Shown one piece after another: positions 1 to 6,135 of a stretch of DNA of 47,632 bases. Both the position numbers and the translations under genes were made by a program. The first letter of the stretch is position 1. The number at the start of each line of letters is the position of its first letter. Where the stretch lies: the IMG/VR virus record IMGVR_UViG_3300034418_007362, positions 1 to 47,632 of that record. One strand, 5' to 3'. The notes beneath the pieces are model-generated. The model saw only the letters and a list, made by a program, of their open reading frames with translations. It ran no database searches and was not told where the DNA came from. Origin of the DNA: a virus.

Positions 1-44
1 TCACCTTGACAATCTTGAATTTCAGACCAGAGTTCGTCAAACAT
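1..44 (-). CDS. Partial CDS, N-terminal end only, unknown
   Basis: An ATG at 44 opens a frame that reads MFDELWSEIQDCQG and runs off the window edge. It lies 40 nt downstream of the preceding small gene on the same strand, which fits the spacing in this region. Too little is visible to assign a family. Between the two genes (about 58-81) the 9-mer TTAACACAC is repeated in tandem. Confidence 0.4.
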   Translation of the reverse strand, partial: MFDELWSEIQDCQG

Positions 45-83
45 AATCAAAAAAGAGTGTTAAGTGTGTTAAGTGTGTTAAAG

Positions 84-299
84 TCAGTTTGCTACAAACT
101 GTGCGCGGAGAGTGCTATCAACACGATTGATTTCGTCCTGAATCCATTGCTCTTCGCCCAATAATGCAAGGTGATCAACCTCAATCCAATTGTCAAGGTT
201 TGAATCAAAAGTGCCGTCAATGTCAAGAGGAGTTGCAATCAACACATCGTCTTCAAGAGCATAAACAGAACCGAGGATTTGAGAAATGAATGTGATCAT
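84..299 (-). CDS. Small acidic hypothetical protein (71 aa)
   Basis: This is a 71-aa acidic soluble protein that I do not recognise. It contains a run of Asp/Glu and hydrophobic residues (ALEDDVLIATPLDIDGTF) and no membrane segment. The ATG at 299 is chosen because the repeated early promoter-leader module of this window (TATA-like box, then AGAGTCAAAGGAAC) ends just upstream of it, and the AAGGA inside the leader can act as a ribosome binding site. That placement makes it a real early gene with its own promoter. Confidence 0.7.
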   Translation of the reverse strand: MITFISQILGSVYALEDDVLIATPLDIDGTFDSNLDNWIEVDHLALLGEEQWIQDEINRVDSTLRAQFVAN

Positions 300-337
300 T
301 GGGTGGTGTCGTTCCTTTGACTCTTATACAATACAGG
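300..337 (-). promoter_or_regulatory. Early promoter-leader module, copy 1
   Basis: On the minus strand it reads TTTTCCTGTATTGTATAAG followed by AGTCAAAGGAACGACACC and then the ATG at 299. It shares TTTTCCTGTAT, the TATA-like box and GAGTCAAA with the copies upstream of the genes starting at 1291, 3603, 3934 and 6697. The conservation outside coding sequence is what supports a promoter role. No transcription start is known. Confidence 0.6.
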
Positions 338-373
338 AAAACGAGAGCATTTCAACCGATAGTGGGCAGTTGC

Positions 374-577
374 TCAACTGTCCACCTCCTCTCGCATTTG
401 TTTCACAATTTTACTCAAATCATCTGCAACACTACCCATTGCAGAACGTGAATATCCTGTTGCAAAAGGATAACCTTTATCCTTTTCATCAACTGCTTCA
501 TTGGAAACATTGATCGCATTGTTTAATCGATCAATCAACATTATCAGTTGTTCATCAATGGGAAAAGTGTTCATCAT
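374..577 (-). CDS. Small hypothetical protein (67 aa)
   Basis: A 67-aa protein, charged and helical in look (IDRLNNAINVSNEAVDE, DDLSKIVKQMREEVDS), function unknown. The ATG at 577 overlaps the TGA of the upstream gene (ATGATGA), which indicates translational coupling; a second ATG at 574 is also possible. Its segment FPIDEQ resembles FPIDDTQ of the 58-aa protein two genes upstream, so the two may be distantly related. The stop codon lies inside a hairpin, GTGGACAGTTG...CAACTGCCCAC (about 361-385). Confidence 0.55.
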   Translation of the reverse strand: MMNTFPIDEQLIMLIDRLNNAINVSNEAVDEKDKGYPFATGYSRSAMGSVADDLSKIVKQMREEVDS

Positions 578-723
578 TTTGGGCAATCAGGGTGAAAAGT
601 AAAGGATTCGCAAGTACGGGTTGAGAACATCTTAGCATCACGATCTGCTAGGAAGGTAAGATAACTGCCAAGAGCAAGACAGATACAAATTCCAGTGAGA
701 CCGTATCGTGTGATTTTAGTCAT
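574..723 (-). CDS. Small single-pass membrane protein (49 aa)
   Basis: A 49-aa protein starting MTKITRYGLTGICICLAL, with one hydrophobic segment (about residues 9-27) followed by a charged, Cys-containing tail. The ATG at 723 lies within the last codons and stop of the upstream gene (ATGACTAA), so it is probably translated by coupling. A longer reading with an upstream start would overlap the neighbour heavily and is less likely. Function unknown. Confidence 0.5.
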   Translation of the reverse strand: MTKITRYGLTGICICLALGSYLTFLADRDAKMFSTRTCESFTFHPDCPK

Positions 724-892
724 CAGTAATGTCAGTGTAAAGGAACTTACTATCAATAGAAATACCCATTTCTTCACAACGACACTCATAAGCAATACGC
801 TTCAGGAGTTGAAGATCGTAGTTTTCAATACTTTTGGCAATTGTGCGTCTCAGTTGTGCTGTTTGAGTGTCGTCAATGGGAAAAGTGCACAT
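716..892 (-). CDS. Small hypothetical protein (58 aa)
   Basis: A 58-aa protein beginning MCTFPIDDTQTAQLRRTIAKS. I place the start at the ATG at 892, one base after the stop of the upstream 59-aa gene, rather than at an earlier in-frame ATG (940) that would overlap that gene by 47 nt. The sequence is amphipathic and Cys-containing (YECRCEE). It is one of a chain of abutting tiny genes (1291 down to 374). Function unknown. Confidence 0.55.
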   Translation of the reverse strand: MCTFPIDDTQTAQLRRTIAKSIENYDLQLLKRIAYECRCEEMGISIDSKFLYTDITDD

Positions 893-893
893 T

Positions 894-1073
894 TCAGTAA
901 GAATAAGTTGAAAGATTGCAAGCAGGAACGTGATAACCATTTTTGGGTTGATTTACATCATAAACCCAGATAAGTTCACGATCACTTGCTTTGTAAGTTG
1001 TGAATCCAAACATGGGAACCAACTTAACCATCAGAGCACCCCAGTGATACTCTGTCTCAAAGTCAAAAATCAT
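894..1073 (-). CDS. Small hypothetical protein (59 aa)
   Basis: This 59-aa frame starts MIFDFETEYHWGALMVKLVP and ends CNLSTYSY. Its ATG at 1073 overlaps the TGA of the winged-helix gene upstream (ATGA), and its TGA at 894 is followed after one base by the next ATG. Such exact tiling on both sides supports expression. It has many aromatic residues and no obvious membrane span. Function unknown. Confidence 0.55.
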   Translation of the reverse strand: MIFDFETEYHWGALMVKLVPMFGFTTYKASDRELIWVYDVNQPKNGYHVPACNLSTYSY

Positions 1074-1291
1074 GTGAATGAATAAGTGCCTTTATTGTCA
1101 ACAAAAGTTAAAAAACCTTCATCACGAAGTTGTTGCAAGTTTTCTCGGATTGATGCCCTGATAGTATTATTATTTGGATAATAATAAGACATTGGTCCTT
1201 CAGAAATTTGATAAACTTCGGATAAAGTAAATTGTTTGTTTGTTTCAAACACACAAGAAAGAACTTTAAATAACTTTGATCGAAAATTCAT
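1070..1291 (-). CDS. Stand-alone winged-helix protein like the DpnI C-terminal domain
   Basis: A 73-aa protein that consists almost wholly of a winged helix-turn-helix: FTLSEVYQIS, then YPNNNTIRASIRENLQQLRDEGF, then the wing LTFVDNKGTYSF. This pattern resembles the Dam-replacing/DpnI C-terminal winged helix, which in DpnI binds methylated GATC and is normally fused to a PD-(D/E)XK nuclease. Here no nuclease domain is attached. The start follows the repeated early promoter-leader module (GTATATTAAAAGAGTCAAAC...CACC-ATG). It could be a DNA-binding regulator, a methylation reader or a specificity subunit; the role is inference. The gene overlaps the next one by ATGA. Confidence 0.65.
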   Translation of the reverse strand: MNFRSKLFKVLSCVFETNKQFTLSEVYQISEGPMSYYYPNNNTIRASIRENLQQLRDEGFLTFVDNKGTYSFT

Positions 1292-1323
1292 GGTGTTGTT
1301 TGTTTGACTCTTTTAATATACAC
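1292..1323 (-). promoter_or_regulatory. Early promoter-leader module, copy 2
   Basis: The minus strand reads GTATATTAAAAGAGTCAAA followed by CAAACAACACC and the ATG of the winged-helix gene. It is nearly identical to the copies at 3937-3967 and 6698-6727. Upstream lies a hairpin (about 1336-1372) in which TGTGCC-AGTTGG pairs with CCAA-CCGGCACA, possibly terminating the preceding transcript. Confidence 0.65.
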
Positions 1324-1376
1324 GGAATCGGTGCTTTGTGCCGGTTTGGTGGGCACCTTGCCAACTGGCACACACC

Positions 1377-1529
1377 TCACATAACTGGATGAGTTTCAAT
1401 GTTAAAACATCCCTGAGTTTTGATGTGTCTTTCCCAATGAATTGCGTCCCTTGCATCATAAAAAATTGCTTCCTGTTGAGCATAACCTTTCTTTTTAGGT
1501 TTCTGATACACAACCTTAAATTTTATCAT
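1377..1529 (-). CDS. Small basic hypothetical protein (50 aa)
   Basis: A 50-aa protein starting MIKFKVVYQKPKKKGYAQQE, with a basic first half followed by FYDARDAIHWERHI. The ATG at 1529 lies inside the last codons of the upstream gene (AGTATGATAAAATTTAA read in two frames), so coupled translation is likely. It has the look of a small beta-alpha nucleic-acid-binding fold, but that is only a guess. Function unknown. Confidence 0.5.
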   Translation of the reverse strand: MIKFKVVYQKPKKKGYAQQEAIFYDARDAIHWERHIKTQGCFNIETHPVM

Positions 1530-1752
1530 ACTTTGAATTCCTCTTTTTAACAAAAACGAGTTCATCCCAGTTCATCCGAAAACAACAAACAAGACAATGA
1601 ACTTTGCGGTGAAACTTAACATGATTATCAGGTTTTGGTTTCACTGAAATCTCAATGGTTAGATAAACATTCTTTTCATCAATGTAGTAAATCCAACCTT
1701 CAAGATCTTTCCACTTCACATAATCATCAACCTTTGGTTTGTAAGACATCAC
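1516..1752 (-). CDS. Small hypothetical protein (78 aa)
   Basis: A 78-aa beta-rich protein with a YKPKVDDYVKWKDLEGWIYY start that reads like a small SH3-like barrel (binding-surface aromatics, 'GWIYYIDEKNVYLTIEI'). The start (ATG-ATG at 1752/1749) lies 5 nt after the stop of the preceding 55-aa gene. The pair, together with the next 50-aa gene, forms a small operon behind the sigma-70-like promoter at 1951-1979. Function unknown. Confidence 0.6.
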   Translation of the reverse strand: MMSYKPKVDDYVKWKDLEGWIYYIDEKNVYLTIEISVKPKPDNHVKFHRKVHCLVCCFRMNWDELVFVKKRNSKYDKI

Positions 1753-1757
1753 AACTA

Positions 1758-1925
1758 TCAGAGGTCATGTTCAAATGTTCCACTTTCAAACTTCTCTTGA
1801 AGGTCTTCAAGAATGTCGATTGAAACATAATCATCAACGTCTTTACATGCATCATGATATTTGTCAATCATTTCCCATAGAAGATCATTTTCTTCTTCAT
1901 TGAGATCGACAACAACTCTTTTCAT
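1758..1925 (-). CDS. Small acidic hypothetical protein (55 aa)
   Basis: A 55-aa acidic protein starting MKRVVVDLNEEENDLLWEM and ending FESGTFEHDL. It is probably helical and has no Cys pair or membrane span. It begins 26 nt downstream of a good sigma-70-like promoter and is followed after 5 nt by the next gene, so it is the first gene of a three-gene unit. Function unknown. Confidence 0.55.
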   Translation of the reverse strand: MKRVVVDLNEEENDLLWEMIDKYHDACKDVDDYVSIDILEDLQEKFESGTFEHDL

Positions 1926-1950
1926 TGGTTCATTCAGTGTTTACTTTGTT

Positions 1951-1979
1951 ATTTTATACAAGTTGAGCATTTAAGTCAA
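1951..1979 (-). promoter_or_regulatory. Sigma-70-like promoter
   Basis: On the minus strand a TTGACT -35 box (1979-1974) is separated by 17 nt from a TAAAAT -10 box (1956-1951). It lies 26 nt upstream of the ATG at 1925. The form fits host sigma-70 recognition as used by early phage genes. Confidence 0.5.
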
Positions 1980-1990
1980 CCAGGAGATTT

Positions 1991-2080
1991 TCAGGAAACT
2001 GGGGGAGATCGGTCAGTCTCAACGGTCTCATCGATGAGATCCCTTGGTATCACTAGAGCAGAAACCTGTTTTTCTTGCAT
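1991..2080 (-). CDS. Possible 29-aa peptide
   Basis: An ATG at 2080 opens a 29-codon frame, MQEKQVSALVIPRDLIDETV..., ending at 1991. It occupies an otherwise gene-free gap between the 95-aa gene and the promoter at 1951-1979. It also contains the 12-bp palindrome CTCATCGATGAG (2028-2039). There is no clear ribosome binding site, so it may be chance. Nothing else is seen in the gap. Confidence 0.25.
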   Translation of the reverse strand: MQEKQVSALVIPRDLIDETVETDRSPPVS

Positions 2081-2137
2081 TTTTATCCGTCAGACCCTAT
2101 TGGGCATGATCCCAGACAAAAGCATGGAAAAACCAGT

Positions 2138-2425
2138 TTATCTAAACAACTGCATCTCTAGTGGGTTTAGATTTAATTGCATTGCAGTATATGGAGTTGT
2201 ATTCTCTACGTTCACCTTATTTCCGCACTTGGTGGCATTGATAGGCGCATAATACTCTCCTTTCTTTCCATTGAAGAAACCCCAGATTGACTTTGGAGTC
2301 TCACTTGTATAAGAAAAGATGCCATGATTGCAGATCCAGATAGAAATGCAATTACGCTTGAACTGTCTAACTTCATAGGAGAAACCTTTGGGTGGTTGAT
2401 GAGGGAAATCAGGTGGAAGTTCCAT
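2138..2425 (-). CDS. Hypothetical protein (95 aa)
   Basis: A 95-aa protein with a Pro-rich start (ELPPDFPHQPPKGF) and aromatic, beta-looking segments (SIWICNHGIFSYTSE, SIWGFFNGKKGEYYAPIN). Its ATG at 2425 lies inside the 3' end of the 55-aa gene upstream, a 17-nt overlap suggesting coupling. I do not recognise the family. Confidence 0.6.
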   Translation of the reverse strand: MELPPDFPHQPPKGFSYEVRQFKRNCISIWICNHGIFSYTSETPKSIWGFFNGKKGEYYAPINATKCGNKVNVENTTPYTAMQLNLNPLEMQLFR

Positions 2426-2576
2426 TTACATTTAACTTATTAAGTTCTCTTTCTAATTCACATTTCACTGTGATGAGTTTGTTGTAGATATAATCCCTAT
2501 ATTCGAGGTTTTCAGTGAGTTCGGTAATTCCGTCAACATGTTGCAAAGCAAGGGTAAGTTGCTGTCGTTTGTCCAT
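2409..2576 (-). CDS. Small helical hypothetical protein (55 aa)
   Basis: A 55-aa protein, MDKRQQLTLALQHVDGITEL..., with heptad-like spacing of Leu/Ile and charged residues (ELTENLEYRDYIYNKLITVK), so a short coiled coil is likely. It overlaps the start of the 95-aa gene downstream by 17 nt. Function unknown. Confidence 0.5.
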   Translation of the reverse strand: MDKRQQLTLALQHVDGITELTENLEYRDYIYNKLITVKCELERELNKLNVNGTST

Positions 2577-2618
2577 TGATAATACTCCAAGACATCTTGA
2601 TAAGAACAGGGTGGATTA

Positions 2619-2966
2619 CTAATCATTTTCAGTCACTACCTTATAAATCCAATAAATCAACCCAATAATACCCAATATGAGAATAATGGGCCAAAAAGTT
2701 ACAAAAATCCATGCACCAAGAATAAACAAACAAAGAGCAGCAATTCCACCTAAGTCATAATCTCCACCACCACCATCTTGAGAATTAAATGATGATGAAG
2801 AAGAAGAACTTTCTTCATTGATTAGAAAAACACGTTGAACTTCATGCTCTTCAACACCTTCACGTCGCGCAATGATCTCTTTTGCAGCAAATACATTTGC
2901 CGCATTAGTTTCAACTTGATAAGGATGTTCTCCAGAAACCCAGACTTGTGCTTCAAAACGTGGCAT
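2619..2966 (-). CDS. Membrane protein with C-terminal hydrophobic hairpin (115 aa)
   Basis: The first half is soluble (MPRFEAQVWVSGEHPYQVET..., AKEIIARREGVEEHEVQ). A Ser-rich and Gly-rich linker (SSSSSSSFN, DGGGGDYD) follows, then two adjacent hydrophobic segments at about residues 73-90 and 92-109. The topology suggests an inner-membrane protein with a cytoplasmic N-terminal domain. It may alter the host envelope or sense infection, but nothing in the sequence fixes a role. Confidence 0.65.
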   Translation of the reverse strand: MPRFEAQVWVSGEHPYQVETNAANVFAAKEIIARREGVEEHEVQRVFLINEESSSSSSSFNSQDGGGGDYDLGGIAALCLFILGAWIFVTFWPIILILGIIGLIYWIYKVVTEND

Positions 2967-2997
2967 AATGAAAGTAATTGAGAATCAGTAGTCAGTG

Positions 2998-3192
2998 TCA
3001 ATTGAGATTTGCTCCGTTTTCTTTCGCTTTCTCTTTGATGAAAGAAAAGAGCATGTCTTCATTCATCTCAAATTGTTCAACATACATACAAATTTCATCA
3101 AATGACATTCCAACATCATCAGCATCAATCATGAATGTGTTGTAGAGATCCTGAAGAATGTCGGCAAGGTATTCGAGTTGAATAGGTTCCAT
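2998..3192 (-). CDS. Small acidic hypothetical protein (64 aa)
   Basis: A 64-aa, strongly acidic, all-helical-looking protein (EYLADILQDLYNTFMIDADDVGMSFDEIC). The spacing of acidic residues in DADDVGMSFDE is faintly EF-hand-like but does not match the canonical loop, so I do not call calcium binding. It lies 31 nt upstream of the membrane-protein gene. Function unknown. Confidence 0.6.
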   Translation of the reverse strand: MEPIQLEYLADILQDLYNTFMIDADDVGMSFDEICMYVEQFEMNEDMLFSFIKEKAKENGANLN

Positions 3193-3231
3193 CAGAAAAT
3201 GTGGGTGAAATGTTTGTGTGTTGTTTTTGAT

Positions 3232-3603
3232 TCAGTTGAGATAGAGATAACCGCCTGCCCAATCTGCACGCTCAAAGCATTCTTCACGGGATTCAATGAT
3301 TAACAGGTTGAAACGTTCATGCTTAGCAGGTGCCTTGAAACTGGCAGGTTTATACACAGAACCAGTTTTCTTATCAACAAAGGCATGAACACTACGAGAA
3401 CCACCACCAGTTTCCATGATGATTTTGTGATACTTACGACCAGATTCAATATAGAACTTGTAAGGATCAGAGTCAGGATACTGTGATGTATAGTCAAGCA
3501 CAAGTGCATCACAAAGCATCAGACAATACTTACGGATGTTGAGTTGAATGTCATTGCGTGCATCTTGAGTTGCAACGTAATCAGAGAAAGTTTGAGTGGT
3601 CAT
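3232..3603 (-). CDS. Hypothetical protein (123 aa)
   Basis: A 123-aa protein beginning MTTQTFSDYVATQDARNDIQ, with a central part (SGRKYHKIIMETGGGSRSVHAFVDKKTGSVYKP) that reads as a small beta-sheet with a Lys-rich loop. I choose the ATG at 3603 because the repeated early promoter-leader module ends there; the frame is open further upstream but that would run through the promoter and a terminator. Function unknown. Confidence 0.65.
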   Translation of the reverse strand: MTTQTFSDYVATQDARNDIQLNIRKYCLMLCDALVLDYTSQYPDSDPYKFYIESGRKYHKIIMETGGGSRSVHAFVDKKTGSVYKPASFKAPAKHERFNLLIIESREECFERADWAGGYLYLN

Positions 3604-3637
3604 GAGTGGTGTTCCTTTGACTTTTATAGAATACATG
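3604..3637 (-). promoter_or_regulatory. Early promoter-leader module, copy 3
   Basis: The minus strand reads ATGTATTCTATAAAAGTC then AAAGGAACACCACTC and the ATG at 3603. It is a slightly diverged copy (one GA lost before GTCAAA) of the module upstream of five other genes. Confidence 0.55.
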
Positions 3638-3661
3638 AAAACAGGGTCAGGAGATGCCCTG
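3638..3661 (-). terminator. Possible intrinsic terminator
   Basis: A CAGGG...CCCTG stem (3661-3657 with 3646-3642) with a 10-nt loop is followed on the minus strand by TTTTC. It overlaps the stop codon of the 95-aa gene and directly precedes the promoter of the next gene. The stem is short, so efficiency is uncertain. Confidence 0.45.
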
Positions 3662-3934
3662 CTGTGCCAGTTCTTCATCTGTAACAAGACCTACATCACG
3701 CAGGTATTCTTTCTTATCAAATAGGATACCATTTGTTTCCATTTTACCATAAGTTTCGTCAAACTCTTTGGACATGCGAACACAACGAAGATTCAAAAGT
3801 GTATTGTAACAAAGTTTGTTCATGTCTTTTGTTTCATCAGCAGGCAACCATGCTTGTGCAACTTCATTAAACTTTTCACCTACAAGTTGTTCCATCAGTG
3901 AGAGTTGTCGTTCAGTCAGATTGACGGTGATCAT
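3647..3934 (-). CDS. Hypothetical protein (95 aa)
   Basis: A 95-aa helical protein beginning MITVNLTERQLSLMEQLVGE, with LRCVRMSKEFDETYGKMET and an acidic tail. It has its own early promoter-leader module and the stop lies in a small terminator-like hairpin, so it appears to be a monocistronic early unit downstream of the methyltransferase. Function unknown. Confidence 0.65.
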   Translation of the reverse strand: MITVNLTERQLSLMEQLVGEKFNEVAQAWLPADETKDMNKLCYNTLLNLRCVRMSKEFDETYGKMETNGILFDKKEYLRDVGLVTDEELAQQGIS

Positions 3935-3936
3935 GA

Positions 3937-3967
3937 TGTCGTTTGCTTTGACTCTTTTAATATACAG
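3937..3967 (-). promoter_or_regulatory. Early promoter-leader module, copy 4
   Basis: The minus strand reads CCTGTATATTAAAAGAGTC then AAAGCAAACGACATC and the ATG at 3934. The stretch CTGACCCTGTTTTC just upstream is shared with copy 3, so the repeat unit extends beyond the promoter itself. Confidence 0.65.
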
Positions 3968-4012
3968 GAAAACAGGGTCAGTGGGGAGGGGGGTGTGCCA
4001 GTTCCTTATTTG

Positions 4013-4867
4013 TCACATAAGTGAGATTCTATTTGTCTTGTAAAGTAGGATTTCTTTTGCTTTTTTAGCAGCAAATCCTTCCTCTGTTTTCTTCCTACGA
4101 CCAGCAGTGTAGGTAATATCAAAGTAATGCACATTCATGGACCTTGATTGATCCTCAAACCAGTCATCATCAGCACGGTTAGCAACAAAAACTAAATTTT
4201 GTGCATCGGCAAAGTCCAGCAGGTCCGTCAGTGCATCATCCCCAAAACCGTTGCCATAATCTGCGAAACTATCACGATACGGAGGATCAAAGAAGAAGAA
4301 ACCGTTAGGATCATTGTTCACAGAATCTTTCCAATCTCCTGTCTTGATAGTTACATTCTGAAGTGCATTGTGCCACCAGTTCAATACATCACGATCATAA
4401 ACTTTGTCCTTTTGATTCAACAATCCAGCAGGAGTTCCATACCTTCCGTTGGTATTCTTATTCAGTTGGTAGATACCATTGAACCCAGTCTTCATCAAAA
4501 AGTATAATGTTGCTGCCTCAAATGTTTTGCTCCATTCTTGATAGTTCCAGGCATGAAGATGACGGGTATCAAAGTAGAACTTTTTACGGTCATCTTTACT
4601 CAGTGGTAGATATTGAGATTCAAGACTATCCAGACGTTGTTGAAACTCAGTCAGATCAGTCTTGATTGCTTTGTAGATATTCACGACATCGGAGTTGATG
4701 TCATTGATCACCACATTCTTTGGTTGATAGGTGTTCATCACATGGACAAACATTGCCCCACCACCAAAGAATGGTTCATAATAAGTTTCGAAGGCAGTGG
4801 GCATAAAAGGTGCATAATGTTTCAGCACCTTTGTCTTACCACCTGCCCAGATAAAGAGAGGTTTCAT
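4013..4867 (-). CDS. D12-class (Dam-like) DNA adenine N6-methyltransferase
   Basis: A 284-aa protein with the order of motifs of the alpha-class Dam family: WAGGK at residues 7-11 (AdoMet side), YYEPFFGGGAMF at 29-40 (motif I), NDIN at 55-58, TGFNGIYQLN around 127-136, and the catalytic DPPY at 194-197. It transfers a methyl group from AdoMet to adenine N6. Dam-family enzymes often act on GATC, but the target here cannot be read from sequence. The ATG overlaps the stop of the ParB-like gene (ATGA), so the two are translationally coupled. An EcoRI-like nuclease gene lies just upstream. It may protect phage DNA from host or phage endonucleases. Confidence 0.9.
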   Translation of the reverse strand: MKPLFIWAGGKTKVLKHYAPFMPTAFETYYEPFFGGGAMFVHVMNTYQPKNVVINDINSDVVNIYKAIKTDLTEFQQRLDSLESQYLPLSKDDRKKFYFDTRHLHAWNYQEWSKTFEAATLYFLMKTGFNGIYQLNKNTNGRYGTPAGLLNQKDKVYDRDVLNWWHNALQNVTIKTGDWKDSVNNDPNGFFFFDPPYRDSFADYGNGFGDDALTDLLDFADAQNLVFVANRADDDWFEDQSRSMNVHYFDITYTAGRRKKTEEGFAAKKAKEILLYKTNRISLM

Positions 4868-5883
4868 TCAGAATCTTCTTCTATTTTATTGTCTGCAGTT
4901 TTAACTTTAGATGGATCTCCTAAACCATAGTTAGCGAGTGTATCTTCTCCTATTGTAGCACCTTCAATCGCACCATATGCAAGAGCAGAACGATACTCAT
5001 TAATAAAACGACGAGCAATCAACACAAACTGAGTATTTCCTGCGGTTTTATCTGCAAGTTCTTTAGGTGATAGTTTATTTGCAATAAGTTCTGATTCGAT
5101 AAAGTTCACTAACCCAGTGCGTCTTAATGTACCTCTATTCAATGAATTTTTGAGATAGATGACAGCAGAGAGACCTCCAATCATTGAACCTTGAAGATCA
5201 ACACTCTTTTTAGTTTTCCACTTACTTTCTGATTTAGTGGAAGTAAGAAGTTGATTGTAATAATCGATTGCTTCTTTTACTGTTGAAAGTTCATAAGTAT
5301 TCACTGCTTGCATCAGTTTAGCATAACCTTTTACAGAAAATCCTTCTGGATGACCAATTTTTTCAACATGAACACCCAGTTCAACTAAAGTATTATGAAC
5401 TTCTAGTGCTTCCTTAACACCAGCAGCAATATCTGTGCGAAGTTGTGCAACTTGACTTACTGCTGTTCGGTTGACATTAACTTCTTTGAATAGTTTTGCC
5501 TCTACTTCTACACATTCTCCGTTATCAGCATTTGGATCATGCTCAAATATTTGTGCTTGCAGTGTCATTGTCTCTGGATTCATGCAGTAAATTGCTGCTA
5601 ATACACTCTCATGTTGTCCATCAACAATAGCATATTTTCCGTCTGGACGACGATAAAGACGTAAAGGACTATAAAGATCAGGATTAAAATGTCCTGCCCC
5701 TTTAATCATACTTTCATTAAGAAGTCGTTGATATTTCTCATCAATATAGAGTTGACTTAACATCACATCTTCGATGTTGGGAAAATCATCTGATTTTATT
5801 TCTTTTCTTATTCCAGCAATACCAAGATTATTTGCAAAGTCCAGCAAGTTTACTAGACAATCATTCTGGGAATCGTAATTCAT
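4864..5883 (-). CDS. ParB/Srx-like domain protein (DGQH motif)
   Basis: A 339-aa protein. Residues about 35-130 fit a ParB N-terminal-like fold: SQLYIDEKYQRLL, then SPLRLYRRPDGKYAIVDGQH (DGQH at 88-91), the position of the DGQHR-type motif of ParB, DndB and related proteins. The rest is helical (SVKGYAKLMQAVNTY, FVLIARRFINEYRSALAYGA) and could bind DNA. Phage ParB-like genes often lie beside methyltransferases, as here, where the stop overlaps the methyltransferase start. A leader hairpin and a TATAAT box lie upstream. Whether it acts as a CTP-binding clamp, nuclease or methylation partner is not known; the arginine usual after DGQH is replaced by Glu. Confidence 0.7.
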   Translation of the reverse strand: MNYDSQNDCLVNLLDFANNLGIAGIRKEIKSDDFPNIEDVMLSQLYIDEKYQRLLNESMIKGAGHFNPDLYSPLRLYRRPDGKYAIVDGQHESVLAAIYCMNPETMTLQAQIFEHDPNADNGECVEVEAKLFKEVNVNRTAVSQVAQLRTDIAAGVKEALEVHNTLVELGVHVEKIGHPEGFSVKGYAKLMQAVNTYELSTVKEAIDYYNQLLTSTKSESKWKTKKSVDLQGSMIGGLSAVIYLKNSLNRGTLRRTGLVNFIESELIANKLSPKELADKTAGNTQFVLIARRFINEYRSALAYGAIEGATIGEDTLANYGLGDPSKVKTADNKIEEDSE

Positions 5884-5902
5884 TTTGTTCTCATTTGTTT
5901 AG

Positions 5903-5945
5903 TGTTGGCAAATGCCATTGCGGCACCAACATACGAATAATTATA
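5903..5945 (-). promoter_or_regulatory. Promoter (-10 TATAAT) and leader hairpin of the ParB-methyltransferase operon
   Basis: TATAAT lies at 5945-5940 on the minus strand. Between it and the ATG at 5883 is an inverted repeat, TGTTGG...CCAACA (5931-5926 with 5908-5903), with a GCC/GGC inner stem. The hairpin could stabilise the transcript or serve as a binding site for autoregulation; this is inference. Confidence 0.45.
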
Positions 5946-5958
5946 CAACTAGTTTGGG

Positions 5959-6135
5959 TCAGTTGTCAACTCTTTCAGTATAAACACGAAGGTTAGTGTG
6001 ACCTTGATCATCAACACCAAGCATTTCAGTTTTGATTGTCCACCCAGGTTTATGTGTGAAAGTTACATCAAGTCCTTTCATTCCTACATGATAATCTTTG
6101 CCATTTGAAACAGTGGTTTCATACAGAGGATTGAG
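5959..6135 (-). pseudogene. C-terminal part of the EcoRI-like endonuclease in the +1 frame
   Basis: This frame has no convincing start of its own: its only ATG (6081) has AGGA immediately against it, and the first part overlaps the nuclease gene. Read as a continuation across the A5 tract (6137-6141), it adds 58 residues, for a total of about 245 aa against 277 in EcoRI. The tail aligns with the EcoRI C-terminus as I recall it: W, K three later, D at +11, T at +15 and LRV at +17 to +19 are shared without gaps. I therefore read it as the lost C-terminus, reached by frameshifting, broken by mutation, or separated by a homopolymer sequencing error. Confidence 0.6.

Noticed and set aside
2998-3192. 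EF-hand in the 64-aa acidic protein
   Set aside because: DADDVGMSFDE has the wrong spacing of ligands and lacks the conserved Gly and final Glu positions.
3232-3687. Extended start at 3687 for the 123-aa gene
   Set aside because: It would run through a terminator and the conserved promoter-leader module and overlap the upstream gene.
5959-6081. Independent 40-aa gene starting at the ATG at 6081
   Set aside because: The ribosome binding site would touch the start codon, and the sequence aligns in register with the EcoRI C-terminus, so it is better explained as the frameshifted end of the nuclease.
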